From Hyphomonas sp. (GTDB lineage Bacteria > Pseudomonadota > Alphaproteobacteria > Caulobacterales > Hyphomonadaceae): a DNA stretch of 64,000 nucleotides. The notes under the pieces were generated by a model. The model worked only from the letters and a program-made list of their open reading frames with translations. It did no database searches and had not been told where the DNA came from. Position numbers and translations under genes: made by a program. The stretch's first letter is position 1, and every line of letters begins with the position of its first letter. The stretch lies in the NCBI GenBank assembly GCA_002700305.1, contig PACZ01000024.1, positions 248,001 to 312,000 of the forward strand. Reading direction: 5' to 3'. Below are positions 62,806 to 64,000 of this stretch, piece by piece.

Positions 62806-63816
62806 CTATTCGCCGGCTTCTGTTTCATCGCCATAGATCGCCGTCCACGAGCCATCAGCGTCGATCCAGCCGCGATACATGCCTTCGCTGTTAAAGACGA
62901 AATCCACATCTCCAGAACCATCGATCAGGACGACCCCACCGTCGCCGCCAAGCGCAGCCACTTCGTCCAGCGCGACCTGCGCAGCTTCGCCAACGCTCTC
63001 ACCCGCCAGCTTCACCCGGTCGCAGATCGTCTTGGCGACGCCGACGCGGATGAAGTATTCGCCATGACCGGTCGCCGAGACACCGCACACGCCGTTCTCG
63101 GCATAAGTCGCGGCGCCGATCAGCGGCGAGTCACCGACACGCCCCGCAGTTTTCGCCGTCATGCCACCCGTTGTTGTCGCAGCCGCAACATTGCCGTCCG
63201 CGTCGATGGCGACCGCACCGACCGTGCCGTGCTTGTCGGCCGCTGTACGTGACATCGTTTCAAGGACCCGTTCCAGCGACCTCCGGCGCCGCTCCGTATC
63301 GAAATAGGTATTCGGAACGGTCTCCAGGCCTTGCGCTTCTGCAAACGCATCGGCGCCGGGGCCGGCAAACATGACATGTTCGGATTTGTCCATGACGGCC
63401 CGTGCCGCGAGGATCGGGTTTTTCACGATGGTGACGCCAGCCACAGCACCAGCATTACGCGTGCTGCCTTCCATGATGGAGGCGTCCAGTTCGTGCGTGC
63501 CAGCGGCCGTGAAGACAGCGCCCTTGCCCGCATTGAAGATTTCGTTGTTCTCCATCGGAATGACGGCGGCCTGCACGGCGTCCAGCGCGCTACCGCCATT
63601 GCGAAGCACGTCTGCGCCTGCCTCAAGTGCTTCCTGAAGACCCGCCCGGTAGAGCGCTTCCTGCTCCGGCGTCATGGAGCCGCGTGTGATCACGCCCGCC
63701 CCGCCATGGATGGCAAGTCGCCACTGCGGCGCTTCCTGCGGCTCAGCACTCACAGGCGAAACCTGGCAGCCCGCGAGAAAGATCGCGGCTGCCGCGAGAA
63801 GCGGCCGAAAAATCAT
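62806..63816 (-). CDS. Isoaspartyl peptidase/L-asparaginase lipoprotein
   Basis: 336 residues, Ntn-hydrolase of the plant-type asparaginase family. A lipobox (IFLAGC) makes it a periplasmic lipoprotein, which is unusual, since most relatives are cytoplasmic or simply secreted. The alpha chain begins LAIHGGAGVI and has NEIFNAGKGAVF and HELDASIMEG. Autocleavage should occur before the Thr in DKHGTVGAVAID, and the beta chain shows GRVGDSPLIGAATYAEN, GVCGVSATGHGEYFIR. It precedes the GNAT gene and follows valS. Confidence 0.9.
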   Translation of the reverse strand: MIFRPLLAAAAIFLAGCQVSPVSAEPQEAPQWRLAIHGGAGVITRGSMTPEQEALYRAGLQEALEAGADVLRNGGSALDAVQAAVIPMENNEIFNAGKGAVFTAAGTHELDASIMEGSTRNAGAVAGVTIVKNPILAARAVMDKSEHVMFAGPGADAFAEAQGLETVPNTYFDTERRRRSLERVLETMSRTAADKHGTVGAVAIDADGNVAAATTTGGMTAKTAGRVGDSPLIGAATYAENGVCGVSATGHGEYFIRVGVAKTICDRVKLAGESVGEAAQVALDEVAALGGDGGVVLIDGSGDVDFVFNSEGMYRGWIDADGSWTAIYGDETEAGE

Positions 63817-63853
63817 GGGAAAGCCTCCTGTCCATCAGACAGCAGGTTGGACC

Positions 63854-63872
63854 TGAAGGTCAGAGACCTTCA
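63854..63872 (-). other. Hairpin over the valS stop codon
   Basis: TGAAGGTC (63854-63861), three bases, GACCTTCA (63865-63872), a perfect 8-bp stem that contains the valS TGA (63862-63860). No T-run follows, so termination is doubtful. Confidence 0.4.
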
Positions 63873-64000
63873 AGCCCCTTTCGTGCCGCAGTCAGCTTTT
63901 CACGCCGCGCTGCCCAATCGACGAGACGCTGGCGGTTCTCTTCCACGATCTCTTCGGGCGCGCGGGCCACGAAGTTCTCGTTGGAGAGCTTCTTCTCGGT
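63860..64000 (-). CDS. valS: Valyl-tRNA synthetase (C-terminal 46 residues only)
   Basis: The window holds only the last 46 codons, ending at the TGA 63862-63860. The sequence LSNENFVARAPEEIVEENR followed by QRLVDWAARREKLTAARK is the C-terminal coiled-coil arm of ValS, in which the L-x-N-x-x-F-x-x-x-A-P motif is a hallmark. The catalytic domains lie outside the window. The isoaspartyl peptidase gene follows 43 bp after the stop. Confidence 0.88.
   Translation of the reverse strand, partial: TEKKLSNENFVARAPEEIVEENRQRLVDWAARREKLTAARKGLEGL

Overview
The window is a dense, GC-rich alphaproteobacterial chromosome segment. The gene content (DivK/PleD, MipZ, a CpaB-CpaF/TadBC pilus cluster, GatCAB, pntAA-AB-B and an alphaproteobacterial-type DinB) points to the Caulobacterales/Hyphomonadaceae group of dimorphic marine bacteria. 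Family or genus is an inference from gene content and protein style; no 16S gene is present.

Layout. 1-4911: the pleD-divK cell-cycle signalling pair reads leftward. Opposite it are dinB (with a candidate SOS box), a RidA-family protein, a phosphodiesterase, a FemAB-like acyltransferase and a HIT protein. 4915-10352: gatB, gatA and gatC are spread along the minus strand with small membrane proteins and lipoproteins between them. 10427-21519: a rightward run of ruvX, an AEC transporter, pyrB, a metal-ligand-less dihydroorotase homologue, plsY, dprA, and then lptD-surA-pdxA-rsmA in the same order as in E. coli. 21574-30021: katG, a proton-pumping pyrophosphatase, thiL, a lipoprotein amidohydrolase and accA, all leftward. 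30067-37058: a Flp/Tad pilus operon without pilin, prepilin peptidase or recognisable CpaD. 37293-45491: threonine dehydratase, galU, a SDR, the three-gene transhydrogenase (rightward) and folP-folB-folK.

45769-49899 is a small integrated element in the 3' half of a tRNA-Lys gene, bounded by 50-bp imperfect direct repeats. It carries a tyrosine integrase, a small HTH protein, a Rep_trans-type rolling-circle initiator and a coupled small protein. About 0.7 kb of apparently non-coding, strongly structured DNA follows. The differences between the two repeats indicate that the present tRNA-Lys is a chimera of host 5' half and element-supplied T arm. This element is the most novel-looking part of the window.

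50029-64000 returns to host genes: tgt (with a degenerate zinc site), a thioesterase, an aldehyde dehydrogenase, a REP-like palindrome, an amidohydrolase, mipZ with an unknown upstream partner, panC, hisC, a LacI-type regulator, several small or uncharacterised proteins, an isoaspartyl peptidase lipoprotein and the 3' end of valS.

Limits: everything is read by eye. Family assignments rest on recognised motifs, and residue numbers are approximate unless they are short counts from the start.
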